A stretch of 64,000 nucleotides of DNA from Mucilaginibacter sp. JRF (lineage in GTDB: Bacteria; Bacteroidota; Bacteroidia; Sphingobacteriales; Sphingobacteriaceae): the NCBI RefSeq assembly GCF_015223065.1, contig NZ_JADFBY010000001.1, positions 310,001 to 374,000 of the forward strand. Reading direction: 5' to 3'. A model generated the notes under the pieces. That model worked only from the letters and a program-made list of their open reading frames with translations. It was not told the DNA's origin and made no database searches. How positions within the stretch are numbered: position 1 is the stretch's first letter; every line of letters begins with the position of its first letter. The position numbers and the translations under genes were made by a program. Of the stretch, positions 28,505 to 37,653 are shown one piece after another.

Positions 28505-29764
28505 ATGACAAAATATAGCGCATTCATACTGACCATAGCCCTTATTTTTAGTTTCGGACTAACCAAGGCACAAGTGCCCGCACCACGGGCGGATTATAAG
28601 CTGGTTTCGGATGGCGATTGGGTTAAGACCAAGAATTACTATCTGCTTACTCTTTTAGAATTCGACAAGAACGCGAATGCCTTGTTAGCCACTGATGCCG
28701 AACTTAAGGCCCTGGCTCAAAAAAGGATGGATGCACTGAAAACTTCATTAGCGGATTGTAAGGATGGACTATGTTTGCCCGCCAAACTCAAACTTACTGA
28801 TGATGATATTGATTTGGTAAGTGCACGCCTTTCTGCCCTGTACAAACCCGGTAATGCGCTTGATAAGTTGGTGAAAGATCATCTGGCGCCATCAGGCACG
28901 TATGTGAATATTGCCGCAAAAACTCCGGAGGAGTTATTGGTAAAGGCCTGGGAGCAGGATGCTGATGCGGTAAATCATACCATTGAGGTATATGCCGAAG
29001 GTAAAAAGCCTAATTATCCGCAAAGTGATTCTATCAGCTTTGATGTGAAGAAGAAGGGTTATTATATACTGATGTACGATAGCTCGAGCGAAGTGGCTGA
29101 TGAGTTAAATCCCGGCTCATTGTTTTTTGAACCCGCGCTTAAAGCCGCTTTGTTGTATCTGGAAATAAACGAACGCCGCAACGCGGGCGATTATGAGCCC
29201 ATGGCCACCACCGCCAACCGTGCCGCTGCCGGGCGTGTAAAGCAAATTAAATGGGCATCGTACCCATACAGCCATATATTGGTACCCGGCGCCGGGCCCG
29301 ATAACCCGACCACTCCCTTAAGCGGCGGCGGTATGCTGCGCTGCAAGTTTGCCGCCCGCGAATATTTTGCCGGTAAGGCGCCGTTCGTAATAGTATCAGG
29401 CGGTGCGGTGCATCCCTTTAAAACTACTTTTAACGAGGCCGTGGAGATGCGCAAATACATGATCAATGTATTGCACCTGCCCGAAAACGCGGTGATCATC
29501 GAACCACATGCCCGCCATACCACTACCAATATTCGTAATGATGTGCGTTTGGCCTTTAGATACGGTATGCCTATGGATAAGCCGGGGCTGATAGTTACCG
29601 ATAAATATCAGAATGATTTTATAGAAAAGATGGATAAGCGCTGCATCAACGAGTTAGGATACGTGCCTTACAAACTCGGCAAGCGCCTCACCGAAAAAAC
29701 TTTAGAGTTTTACCCCATCATTACCTCGCTCCAAATTGATATGGACGAGCCGATGGACCCATGA
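28505..29764 (+). CDS. YdcF-like (DUF218/ElyC) exported protein
   Basis: A 419-residue protein with signal peptide (MTKYSAFILTIALIFSFGLTKAQ). I start it at the ATG at 28505; the frame extends upstream into the end of the kinase gene but those residues are not credible. The C-terminal half is a DUF218/YdcF domain with ILVPGAGPDN, FVIVSGGAVHP, EAVEMRKYMINVLHLPENAVIIEPHARHTTTNIRN and LIVTDKYQNDF. The N-terminal 180 residues are helical and Bacteroidota-specific. DUF218 proteins such as SanA/ElyC influence envelope integrity and undecaprenyl lipid recycling in other bacteria; the role here is not known. Confidence 0.85.
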   Translation: MTKYSAFILTIALIFSFGLTKAQVPAPRADYKLVSDGDWVKTKNYYLLTLLEFDKNANALLATDAELKALAQKRMDALKTSLADCKDGLCLPAKLKLTDDDIDLVSARLSALYKPGNALDKLVKDHLAPSGTYVNIAAKTPEELLVKAWEQDADAVNHTIEVYAEGKKPNYPQSDSISFDVKKKGYYILMYDSSSEVADELNPGSLFFEPALKAALLYLEINERRNAGDYEPMATTANRAAAGRVKQIKWASYPYSHILVPGAGPDNPTTPLSGGGMLRCKFAAREYFAGKAPFVIVSGGAVHPFKTTFNEAVEMRKYMINVLHLPENAVIIEPHARHTTTNIRNDVRLAFRYGMPMDKPGLIVTDKYQNDFIEKMDKRCINELGYVPYKLGKRLTEKTLEFYPIITSLQIDMDEPMDP

Positions 29765-29898
29765 TCCGGGTTACGTCCTTATCAGTTGATGCTCGTTTTA
29801 AATACGGTTTGCTCAGTTTGGTAACTATCGGTTAATGGTGCTTTATTAATAAATAATAACTGCTTAGATTTAGTTACACCAATTTAAATCAGCAGGTT

Positions 29899-30909
29899 AT
29901 GAAAACCAAATTTACCTATGCCGCCATCCTGGGGATGGTGATTGTTTGCCTGTCAAACTGTAAAAAGGGCGAGCAAATTAATCCTGAAACATTAACATCT
30001 ACCGGCAACCTTACCGAAACGGCCAGTAGTACTACCAACAAAGTGGTAACAATTGCCGGTATGGCCAATTCCCCGGGTTTTGTGGATGGAAAGGGAAGTA
30101 TTGCACGCTTTAGCAGGCCTTGGGGATTACAGTATTTAAAGGATGGATCGTTATATGTGGCCGACAGGGATAATGATGCCATCCGTAAGATATCGCCTGA
30201 TGGTACTGTTTCTACCCAAATTTTGAAGCGTGAAGGAGTTAAGTTTTTAGTGGATGAACCATTGTATGTAGGCGAGGACAACAGGAAGAATCTGCATGTT
30301 ATTGCTGATACCGATGGCGATGCTTATAGTCACTCATACATATTTAATGCCGCAAGGGAGGTGATCAGGGAAGATTCCTATCCTTATACTGTTCAGGCAC
30401 ATTTGGCTAAAGACCCTTATAAAGATGTTTTTTGGTATACAAGCGGTTACTCAATAGGTCAGCATCAACTGGAGGATGGCGTTAGTCAGGGCTTTAGTGT
30501 AAGTTATTTATTTGATCCGTCTACAGAGCGTGGTCGAACATTGTCGGGCTTATTTGTCGGGCGTAATAAAGTAATATACTTTGCTTACAGTAGTGGTTTG
30601 TACAAGCGGACACCTGGCGGCGTTGTGGCTCCTATATACAGAGGCCTGATTTTGGGGCAGATAACCAGTATTGTATTGAATGCTGATAGCCGTACCATAT
30701 ACCTGGCAGCAAGCGGCTTTATCCAAAAGATAGAGAACGGTAAGCTCATAAAACTTGCAGGGCCAAACGCCACCAATCCCGATGGGCGCGATGGGGTAGG
30801 CTTTGGCGCTGATGTTAATGCATTTAGCCTTGCCCTTGGCGATAACGAAAACTCACTTTATTTTACCGATACCAAAACACATACCGTACGTAAATTAATG
30901 CTTAAATAG
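29899..30909 (+). CDS. NHL-repeat lipoprotein
   Basis: A 336-residue lipoprotein (lipobox Cys21, CLSNCKKGE). After a Thr/Ser-rich linker comes an NHL-type beta-propeller: TIAGMANSPGFVDGKGSIARFSRPWGLQYLKDGSLYVADRDNDAIRKISPDG is a classical first blade, and the last blade ends NSLYFTDTKTHTVRKLMLK. Such propellers bind ligands or proteins at the cell surface; some act in polysaccharide loci. It has no obvious operon partner and ends before a terminator. Confidence 0.85.
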   Translation: MKTKFTYAAILGMVIVCLSNCKKGEQINPETLTSTGNLTETASSTTNKVVTIAGMANSPGFVDGKGSIARFSRPWGLQYLKDGSLYVADRDNDAIRKISPDGTVSTQILKREGVKFLVDEPLYVGEDNRKNLHVIADTDGDAYSHSYIFNAAREVIREDSYPYTVQAHLAKDPYKDVFWYTSGYSIGQHQLEDGVSQGFSVSYLFDPSTERGRTLSGLFVGRNKVIYFAYSSGLYKRTPGGVVAPIYRGLILGQITSIVLNADSRTIYLAASGFIQKIENGKLIKLAGPNATNPDGRDGVGFGADVNAFSLALGDNENSLYFTDTKTHTVRKLMLK

Positions 30910-30943
30910 TAGCGGTTGTAAATCACCATCATCCTGCTAATAT

Positions 30944-31003
30944 AGGATCACTAAAGTGGTACCCGAATCAAACAGGTATACTTCAGTGATCCTTTATTTT
31001 TTT
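30944..31003 (+). terminator. Rho-independent terminator
   Basis: A 14-bp stem with one mismatch (AGGATCACTAAAGT at 30944-30957 and ACTTCAGTGATCCT at 30980-30993) with a 22-base loop, followed by a T-rich run to 31003. It closes the NHL lipoprotein gene. Confidence 0.8.
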
Positions 31004-31012
31004 GATGAAATA

Positions 31013-31056
31013 TTTGGATTGGAAAAATATATCTTTATTTTCGTGTACGTTAACGT
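31013..31056 (+). promoter_or_regulatory. Promoter and palindromic operator of the GlcNAc operon
   Basis: TTTG at 31013-31016, a 19-base spacer, and TATTTTCG at 31036-31043 (one base off the TAnnTTTG consensus) form a Bacteroidota-type promoter. The perfect 10-bp palindrome ACGTTAACGT at 31047-31056 overlaps the expected transcription start and may be an operator. The first codon of the GH20 gene is at 31118. Binding protein unknown. Confidence 0.5.
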
Positions 31057-31117
31057 TTTATTTAACGCTCCTTTCGTGCCGAGAATTTGTGTTGATCCAT
31101 TCACTTTATTCTGATCT

Positions 31118-32689
31118 ATGATGATTGATACTTTATCTAAATATTGCCGATGGTTTATAGCCGTAGTGATAGCGCCTTTATTGATGTTCAGCATTGCATC
31201 AGCCCAAACACAGCAAGCTGCTAACAGTGGGTTCAGGATAAAAGGCTTTCACCTCGATCTGCGGGTGCAGGTAATGAAAATGCCCGCGCTTAATGCTTTC
31301 GCGTTAAAATTGAAGAGTGGCGGCATCAATACACTGATCATGGAGTGGGAGGGCACTTATCCTTATAAAAACCACCAGGCCATACCCAATCGCTATGCTT
31401 ATACCCGTGCCGAGGTTACCGGCTTTATTGATTACTGTACATCATTAGGTATTGATGTTATACCCCTGCAACAAAGTTTTGGGCATGTAGAGTATATCTT
31501 GCAAAACTACCGCTACGAGAATTTGCGTGAGGATAAAAAGGATTACTCGCAGGTAAACCCCATCAGGGAGCAGGAAGCCAAAGCGTTGTTTACCGATCTG
31601 TATAAGGATATGATCTCCACACATCGGTCGCCGTATTTTCATATTGGTGGAGATGAAACGTATTTGTTAGGTCGTGGCCCCGAATCAAAAAAGAAAGTTG
31701 CCGAAGTTGGCATGGGGCGCCTATATGGCGACTATATAAAAATGCTGTGCGATGTAGTGGTAAGTCTGGGTAAACGCCCCGTAATATGGAATGATATCGC
31801 GCTGAAATACCCCGACGCGCTAAAAACCTTACCTAAAGAAACCATATTGATCGACTGGAATTATGGCTGGCCACTCAACCGCTTCGGCGATCACGAAAAG
31901 ATGATGAGTTATGGCTTTGAGGTTTGGGGCGCGCCGTCTATCCGCAGTTCGCCTGATCATTTGTTTTTGGTGGATTGGGCCAAGCATTTTCAAAACATAA
32001 CCGATTTTATACCTCAATCAGCAAAGCTGGGTTATCAAGGGATGGTCATGACCTCGTGGTCAACATCCGGCCTATATTCGCCTACGTTTGAAACCGCCAG
32101 CGATATTTATTTTTTACAGGCGGTACGATATGTTTACCCCATAACCGGCTTTAATATTTTAATTGATGGCTTTTTTGAAAGCCTCAAAGCTCCCGAAAAG
32201 TTCAATACCCGGCAGTTCATCCTGCAATATGCTAAAACCAAATACGGGTTTAATGATGCCGATGCCCAACAGTTTTATAATGCGCTTACCACCCGTGTAA
32301 ACGAGGTAAGTCAGGGCAAAATGGTGCCCGCAAACCGTACTATTGATCAGGAAATAGATACTGCCACGCAGGTGCAAGCGGTATTCGCCAAATTAAAACC
32401 CCGCGCTAATCAGCAGGAGTTTGCTCATTACGTGCTGATGGCTGATATGCGGGTGCAATACCTTAAATACAGCAAAGCCGAGATCATGGTAAACTCTCCT
32501 GATTTTACGGAAGATAAAGTGCCGCAGGTGCTGGCCATGCTGAAAGATCTTCGCTCTAATGATATCGACAAACGCTTCATCGCCCTGAATAAAGATGTTT
32601 TTTACGTACCCGAGCTACAGGAGCAGAACAGGCTGCGTAACCAAAAAATAGGATTGTTGTACGATCGCTTATCGCGCAAACGGGATTGA
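31118..32689 (+). CDS. GH20-family beta-N-acetylhexosaminidase
   Basis: A 523-residue secreted protein: signal peptide to about residue 30 (LLMFSIASAQ), then a GH20 catalytic TIM barrel. The Asp-Glu catalytic pair is in SPYFHIGGDETYLLG (D179-E180), with FGHVEYIL before it and LIDWNYGW and MVMTSWSTSG further on for the substrate pocket. GH20 enzymes split off terminal N-acetylglucosamine (or galactosamine) from chitin oligomers, glycoproteins or peptidoglycan fragments. It starts an operon with a GlcNAc transporter/NagA fusion, NagB and a CBM9-like protein, so its product is taken up and used. Its stop lies just before the next start (32692), indicating tight coupling. Confidence 0.9.
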   Translation: MMIDTLSKYCRWFIAVVIAPLLMFSIASAQTQQAANSGFRIKGFHLDLRVQVMKMPALNAFALKLKSGGINTLIMEWEGTYPYKNHQAIPNRYAYTRAEVTGFIDYCTSLGIDVIPLQQSFGHVEYILQNYRYENLREDKKDYSQVNPIREQEAKALFTDLYKDMISTHRSPYFHIGGDETYLLGRGPESKKKVAEVGMGRLYGDYIKMLCDVVVSLGKRPVIWNDIALKYPDALKTLPKETILIDWNYGWPLNRFGDHEKMMSYGFEVWGAPSIRSSPDHLFLVDWAKHFQNITDFIPQSAKLGYQGMVMTSWSTSGLYSPTFETASDIYFLQAVRYVYPITGFNILIDGFFESLKAPEKFNTRQFILQYAKTKYGFNDADAQQFYNALTTRVNEVSQGKMVPANRTIDQEIDTATQVQAVFAKLKPRANQQEFAHYVLMADMRVQYLKYSKAEIMVNSPDFTEDKVPQVLAMLKDLRSNDIDKRFIALNKDVFYVPELQEQNRLRNQKIGLLYDRLSRKRD

Positions 32690-32691
32690 GT

Positions 32692-35250
32692 ATGGCACAA
32701 ACAAATGATGGGCAACAAAACAATGTAAAGGCTATGGCTGTGGTTGCCATGCTGTTCTTTATTTTCGGCTTCGTCACCTGGATCAACGCTATACTTATTC
32801 CGTACTTCAAGGTAGCCTGCCAACTGAACCATCAGCAATCTTATTTGGTAGCGTTCGCGTTTTATATTTCTTATTTGCTGTTATCGGTACCGGCATCGTA
32901 CCTGTTAAAGCGTGTCGGTTTTAAACAAGGCATGATGGTAGGCTTTTGGGTAATGGCGGCAGGCGCTTTTATTTTTGTGCCCGCGGCTTATAATCGCGCT
33001 TACTCATTATTCCTTACCGGTTTGTTTACGCTTGGCGGGGGCTTGGCCATATTGCAAACGGCCGCTAATCCCTACATCACTATACTGGGGCCTAAAGAAA
33101 CCGCCGCCCGCAGGTTCAGCATTATGGGTATATGCAATAAGTTCGCGGGTATTGTGGCTCCATTATTATTTGCCGCAGTAATATTTAAGGCGGATGATAA
33201 GCAGCTGTTCGAGCAAATAAAAACTATGACCGAACCCGCGCTTACCACCACACTTACCGAACTGCTGCATAGGGTAGTAATGCCTTACACGGTTGTTGGT
33301 TTTGTATTGCTGTTGTTAGGCCTGTTTGTACGCTATTCCCCATTACCCGAAATTGATACCGATAAGGAAACCGACGAAGTAGCCGCGCTAACCACAGGCA
33401 AAACCAATATATTTCAGTTTCCGCACTTGATACTGGGCGCTGTGGCTATATTTCTGCATGTAGGCTCGCAGGTGTTGGCAGTTGATACGGTTATCGGCTA
33501 CGCGCATTCTATGGGTATTTCAATAATCGAGGCTAAAAGTTTTCCATCATACACGCTAACAGCTACCATAGTTGGTTATTTGTTAGGCATAACATTGATC
33601 CCCCGATTTATCAGCCAGTTAACGGCTTTAAGGTTCTGTACAGTTTTGGGTATGATACTAACCGTGCTGATAGTTTACATGCAGGGGCAAATAACATTTT
33701 TGGGCCACGTTACCGATGTTTCTATATGGTTTGTAGTACTGCTGGGCTTTGCCAACTCCATGATATGGGCAGGCATCTGGCCGCTGGCTATGGATGGCTT
33801 GGGGCGATTTATAAAAACCGGAGCATCGGTATTAATAATGGGCCTGAGCGGCAACGCCATACTGCCGCTTATTTACGGCTATTTTGCTGATGCGTATGAT
33901 GTTAGGCTGGCATACTGGGTATTGCTGCCTTGTTATATATACCTCTCGTTTTACGCGCTGTATGGCTTTAAGCTAAAAACTTGGCTGCCGGGCAAGAGCA
34001 TGTCATCGAATCAATCCAAACTCCCTGTAAAAACATCCGCTGATATGGATAGATATAAAATTTTTAATGGTAAGGTTATAACCCCCGCGGGTATCATCAA
34101 TAATGGATGTGTGCTGGTTGAGGGCGATAAAATACTGGAGGTAACCGATAGAAATATAGAGTTTAGCGGCGCTACAGATATTGATGCCGGGGGCAAATAC
34201 ATATCGCCGGGATTTATTGATATACACGTACACGGTGGCGGCGGGCATGATTTTATGGATAACACCCTGGAGGCTTTCCTGGGGATAGCTCAAACCCATG
34301 CCAGGTACGGCACTACAGCGCTCACGCCCACAACACTGAGTTGCGAAAAGGCTGATCTCCTTAAAACGCTCGAACTTTATGAGCTCGCCGATAAACAAAA
34401 CACCGGTGGAGCGCAATTTATAGGTATCCATATTGAAGGCCCGTATTTTGCCATGAGCCAGCGCGGCGCGCAAGATCCCCGCTACATACGCGAACCGGTT
34501 GAGGCGGAGTACAAGGAGATATTATCAGCATCAAAACACATAAAGCGCTGGAGCGCCGCGCCCGAAGTAAATGGTGCTTTGGCCTTCGGCGAGTATATGA
34601 CCGCCAACAACGTATTGGCGGCCATTGCCCATACCGATGCTATTTATGAGGATGTGATAAAGGCATACGAAAAGGGATTTACACATGCCACGCATTTTTA
34701 CTCGTGTATGTCGGGCGTTACAAGGCGAAATGCTTTCAGGTATGCCGGAGTGATTGAAAGCGCTTACCTGATAGATGGCATGACGGTAGAGATCATAGCG
34801 GATGGCAGGCATTTACCCGCCCCCTTGCTTAAACTGGTACACAAAATAAAAGGCACCGAAAATATAGCCCTTATAACCGATGCCATGCGTGCGGCCGGTA
34901 TGCCTCCGGGCGAAAGTATACTGGGTAGCCTGAAGGATGGACTCCCGGTTATTGTTGAGGATGATGTAGCTAAACTGCCTGATCGCAGCTCGTTCGCGGG
35001 GAGTGTGGCAACGGCCGATAGATTGGTAAGAAACATGGTGCAGTTATCCGAATTGCCATTAATAGATGCCGTAAAGATGGCCACTGAAACCCCGGCGCGC
35101 ATTATGAAGGTTGATGATACCATGGGCAGCCTCGAAGCCGGTAAATTGGCCAACATCATCATATTCGACGAGGATATCACGATAGATACCACCATGATAA
35201 ACGGAAAGATAATTTACGTAAACAATGCCGGTGTGCCGGTATCAGCATAA
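32692..35250 (+). CDS. fused sugar MFS transporter and N-acetylglucosamine-6-phosphate deacetylase
   Basis: An 852-residue fusion with no stop in between. Residues 1 to about 440 are a FucP/NagP-type sugar:H+ symporter with 12 helices (FFIFGFVTWINAILIPYFK, GGGLAILQTAANPYITILG, MGLSGNAILPLIYGYFAD). Residues about 452-852 are a complete NagA: metal-binding HVHGGGGHDF, the Glu in HIEGPYF, His in AHTDA and THFYSCMSG, catalytic Asp in LITDAMRAAG, and a C-terminal ...GKLANIIIFDEDI block. The linker (KTWLPGKSMSSNQ...) has Met codons at 34000 and 34045 that could also allow internal initiation of NagA alone. The pair would import N-acetylglucosamine and, after phosphorylation by a kinase not found here, deacetylate it. 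Separate genes are the rule in other bacteria. Confidence 0.9.
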   Translation: MAQTNDGQQNNVKAMAVVAMLFFIFGFVTWINAILIPYFKVACQLNHQQSYLVAFAFYISYLLLSVPASYLLKRVGFKQGMMVGFWVMAAGAFIFVPAAYNRAYSLFLTGLFTLGGGLAILQTAANPYITILGPKETAARRFSIMGICNKFAGIVAPLLFAAVIFKADDKQLFEQIKTMTEPALTTTLTELLHRVVMPYTVVGFVLLLLGLFVRYSPLPEIDTDKETDEVAALTTGKTNIFQFPHLILGAVAIFLHVGSQVLAVDTVIGYAHSMGISIIEAKSFPSYTLTATIVGYLLGITLIPRFISQLTALRFCTVLGMILTVLIVYMQGQITFLGHVTDVSIWFVVLLGFANSMIWAGIWPLAMDGLGRFIKTGASVLIMGLSGNAILPLIYGYFADAYDVRLAYWVLLPCYIYLSFYALYGFKLKTWLPGKSMSSNQSKLPVKTSADMDRYKIFNGKVITPAGIINNGCVLVEGDKILEVTDRNIEFSGATDIDAGGKYISPGFIDIHVHGGGGHDFMDNTLEAFLGIAQTHARYGTTALTPTTLSCEKADLLKTLELYELADKQNTGGAQFIGIHIEGPYFAMSQRGAQDPRYIREPVEAEYKEILSASKHIKRWSAAPEVNGALAFGEYMTANNVLAAIAHTDAIYEDVIKAYEKGFTHATHFYSCMSGVTRRNAFRYAGVIESAYLIDGMTVEIIADGRHLPAPLLKLVHKIKGTENIALITDAMRAAGMPPGESILGSLKDGLPVIVEDDVAKLPDRSSFAGSVATADRLVRNMVQLSELPLIDAVKMATETPARIMKVDDTMGSLEAGKLANIIIFDEDITIDTTMINGKIIYVNNAGVPVSA

Positions 35251-35255
35251 AATTT

Positions 35256-36020
35256 ATGATAGCGACACCAACAACAAGCGGACAAAAAATTATAGTAGCT
35301 GATACCCGCCAGCTAATGGGGCAGATGGCCGCTGAAGCTTTTGTTAAAAAGATAAACGAGTTGCTGCTTATTAAGGCTGAGGTGAACATTGTTTTTGCGG
35401 CGGCGCCATCGCAAAATGAATTTTTGGCGGCCTTGCTGACCTCTGGTGTCGACTGGCAGCGGGTAAATGCCTTTCATATGGATGAATATGTGGGGCTTGA
35501 TGCATCGGCACCGCAGGGCTTCGGCAATTTTTTGCGCGACAGGTTATTTGGCCATGCTCAGTTTCGCTCGGTGCATTACCTGAACGGGAATGCTGTCGAT
35601 ATAGATGCTGAGTGCAAACGCTATACTGATCTGTTAACTGACATGCCTGTGGATATGGTAGCCATGGGTATCGGCGAAAACGGGCATTTGGCATTCAATG
35701 ACCCGCCGGTAGCTGATTTTCAGGATAAACAAATTGTAAAGGTTGTAGCGCTTGATGAGGCGTGCCGACAGCAACAGGTTAACGATGGATGCTTTGATAC
35801 AATTGATACCGTGCCAACCCATGCGCTCACACTCACCATACCGGCGTTAATAAAAGCGCCGCATATATATTGCATTGTACCGGGGCCGTTAAAGGCAAAC
35901 GCGGTTTATAATACCTTTAATCAACCCATGGTAGAGGCTTACCCCTCAACTATTTTAAGGCAACATACTGATTGTACTTTCTTTTTTGATGTGCAAAGTG
36001 CCGCCTTGCTAAATATTTGA
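35256..36020 (+). CDS. nagB: glucosamine-6-phosphate deaminase
   Basis: A 254-residue NagB/SIS-fold isomerase-deaminase that turns glucosamine-6-phosphate into fructose-6-phosphate and ammonia. The catalytic residues are visible: the DE pair in FHMDEYVGL (76-77) and GIGENGHLAFNDP (His at about 144). VPTHALTLTIPALIKA and IVPGPLKANAV are the further family blocks. It begins five bases after the NagA stop, so the two steps after uptake are encoded together. It is slightly shorter than E. coli NagB and lacks the allosteric C-terminus, as is usual in this phylum. Confidence 0.93.
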   Translation: MIATPTTSGQKIIVADTRQLMGQMAAEAFVKKINELLLIKAEVNIVFAAAPSQNEFLAALLTSGVDWQRVNAFHMDEYVGLDASAPQGFGNFLRDRLFGHAQFRSVHYLNGNAVDIDAECKRYTDLLTDMPVDMVAMGIGENGHLAFNDPPVADFQDKQIVKVVALDEACRQQQVNDGCFDTIDTVPTHALTLTIPALIKAPHIYCIVPGPLKANAVYNTFNQPMVEAYPSTILRQHTDCTFFFDVQSAALLNI

Positions 36021-36028
36021 TCACTCCA

Positions 36029-36676
36029 ATGAAAAGCATAAACATACCGCGCATTCCTGATCATCTGCAAGGTGATATTCCGGACTTATCGAAATGGATG
36101 GATGCCCTGCCTCGCATACCCATCGACAATAATCCCTGGCCGGATTACAATGCGGATACCGACGCCCGTTTCTCAATAGCGTATACAGAGGATCAATTAC
36201 TGCTAAAATACTATGTGCAGGAGGATCAATTCAAAGCATCGGTACGTGAAATTAATGATGATGTTTATAAGGATAATTGCGTAGAGTGTTTCATTGCGTT
36301 TAACGATGAACAAGCATACTACAATATTGAATTGAACTGCCTGGGTAGCGCGAAAATAGGTTATGGAACTGGCCGGGCAGACAGGGTTGATGTGCCGGAT
36401 GAACTGATAAAGAAAATAACCATCAACGTATCACTCGATCTGCATAAAAAAGAGGATAACCTGAGCTTGAGCTGGACAATATTCGCCATTATCCCTAAAC
36501 AACTTTTTTTGCATAGCCCGATACTGTCGTTTGCCGGCATAACAGCCAAAGGGAATTTTTATAAGTGTGGCGATGATCTGCCCAAACCTCATTTTTTAAC
36601 CTGGGCACCGGTGCAGGGCGATCAGCCCGATTTTCATCAGTCCCAATATTTTGGTGAGTTGATATTTGGTAAGTAG
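36029..36676 (+). CDS. CBM9-like carbohydrate-binding protein
   Basis: A 215-residue protein built as one CBM9/DOMON-like beta-sandwich (ARFSIAYTEDQLLLKYYVQEDQFKAS, VYKDNCVECFIAFNDE, SLSWTIFAIIPKQLF, FYKCGDDLPKPHFLTWAPV). Start is ATG 36029; the frame could begin at a TTG overlapping the nagB stop, which is less likely. No signal peptide is seen, so it may act in the cytoplasm or leave by another route. It is the last gene of the GlcNAc operon; related proteins in this phylum occur alongside GH20 and NagA genes. Confidence 0.8.
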   Translation: MKSINIPRIPDHLQGDIPDLSKWMDALPRIPIDNNPWPDYNADTDARFSIAYTEDQLLLKYYVQEDQFKASVREINDDVYKDNCVECFIAFNDEQAYYNIELNCLGSAKIGYGTGRADRVDVPDELIKKITINVSLDLHKKEDNLSLSWTIFAIIPKQLFLHSPILSFAGITAKGNFYKCGDDLPKPHFLTWAPVQGDQPDFHQSQYFGELIFGK

Positions 36677-36681
36677 TAAAT

Positions 36682-36733
36682 TTTGCCCGGCATTTGCCTT
36701 GCTGCTAATATTGATATAGATTAGTCGGGCAAA
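36682..36733. repeat. Inverted repeat before an AraC gene
   Basis: TTTGCCCG at 36682-36689 is the exact inverse of CGGGCAAA at 36726-36733, whose last base is the A of the AraC start codon. As RNA it could form a hairpin that hides the start; as DNA it could be an autoregulatory site. Both ideas are inference. Confidence 0.35.
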
Positions 36734-37602
36734 TGGCGAAGAACAAAGCGGCAAAGGAAAGTATATTACCCTTGCAAAAATTATTGGAGGGCGATTACCT
36801 GCGTGTTATTCCGCTGCACGAGAATGTTAATGCCCTTTCAGTAACGCCACATCGACACGATCATTACGAGATATTGTACATCACCGAGGGGCGCGGCCAT
36901 CAATTCATCAACTTTAAGCAGTACGAGGTTAAGCCCGGTAGGGTGTATTTTTTGCATCCGGGGCAGGTGCATTTAATTGACCGTTTCAAACGTAATGGTT
37001 GGCTTATCATGTTCGGGCATGAGTTGTTCAGTCGTTTTTTGGATATTCATAAGCATGAGGATGAAGTAGGCGTGCTGGATTCATATACCGCTCATCCATA
37101 CGTAGATATGAACCAAGAGCAGGGGCAAAGTTTTCAAGCTATTATTGATCTGATGATCCCCGAACTGGCATCACCCAAACCTGATGCTGATATTTTAATG
37201 CACTATACTGCCTTGCTGTTATTACAACTTAACAGGATGCATGTTTTGCAACATCCGGTCGAGTATTCGGCAGTAGCTACCCGGTTCGGATTTTACAAGA
37301 TAAAGCAGCTGATAGAGGCGAACTTTAAGATACAACATCAGGCCGCGTTTTATGCCGGTGAATTGCAGGCTGATATTAAAAAGCTGAACCGCATTTGTCG
37401 CGAAAGTACAGGTTTAACCGTTGCGGAATTATTGCGGGAACGCCTGCTTACCGAAAGTAAAATATTGCTGCAAACTTCGGCCTTGTCCATTAAGCAAATC
37501 AGCTATGATCTGGGCTTTAATGATCCTGCCTTTTTCGGGCGGTTCTTTAAGCAGCAAACCACGCTCACACCTGCGCAATTCCGAGCCCTCAGATTGATAT
37601 AA
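36733..37602 (+). CDS. AraC-family regulator with cupin sensing domain
   Basis: A 289-residue regulator. The N-terminal cupin-like arm has HRHDHYEILYITEGRGHQFINF and VYFLHPGQVHLIDRF; the C-terminal double HTH (about 185-289) ends with ISYDLGFNDPAFFGRFFKQQTTLTPAQFR. It lies directly after the GlcNAc operon and is a candidate regulator for it, though it could instead control the exporter 51 bases downstream. Ligand unknown. Confidence 0.9.
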   Translation: MAKNKAAKESILPLQKLLEGDYLRVIPLHENVNALSVTPHRHDHYEILYITEGRGHQFINFKQYEVKPGRVYFLHPGQVHLIDRFKRNGWLIMFGHELFSRFLDIHKHEDEVGVLDSYTAHPYVDMNQEQGQSFQAIIDLMIPELASPKPDADILMHYTALLLLQLNRMHVLQHPVEYSAVATRFGFYKIKQLIEANFKIQHQAAFYAGELQADIKKLNRICRESTGLTVAELLRERLLTESKILLQTSALSIKQISYDLGFNDPAFFGRFFKQQTTLTPAQFRALRLI

Positions 37603-37653
37603 ACTACCCGAAAAGTACCATGCTTAAAATTTACTGCGATATACTTTTGCTGT

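Noticed and set aside
37642..37649. TACTTTTG as promoter of the EmrE-type gene
   Set aside because: It fits the -7 consensus, but it is five bases from the start codon and has no -33 partner; a leaderless mRNA would be needed.
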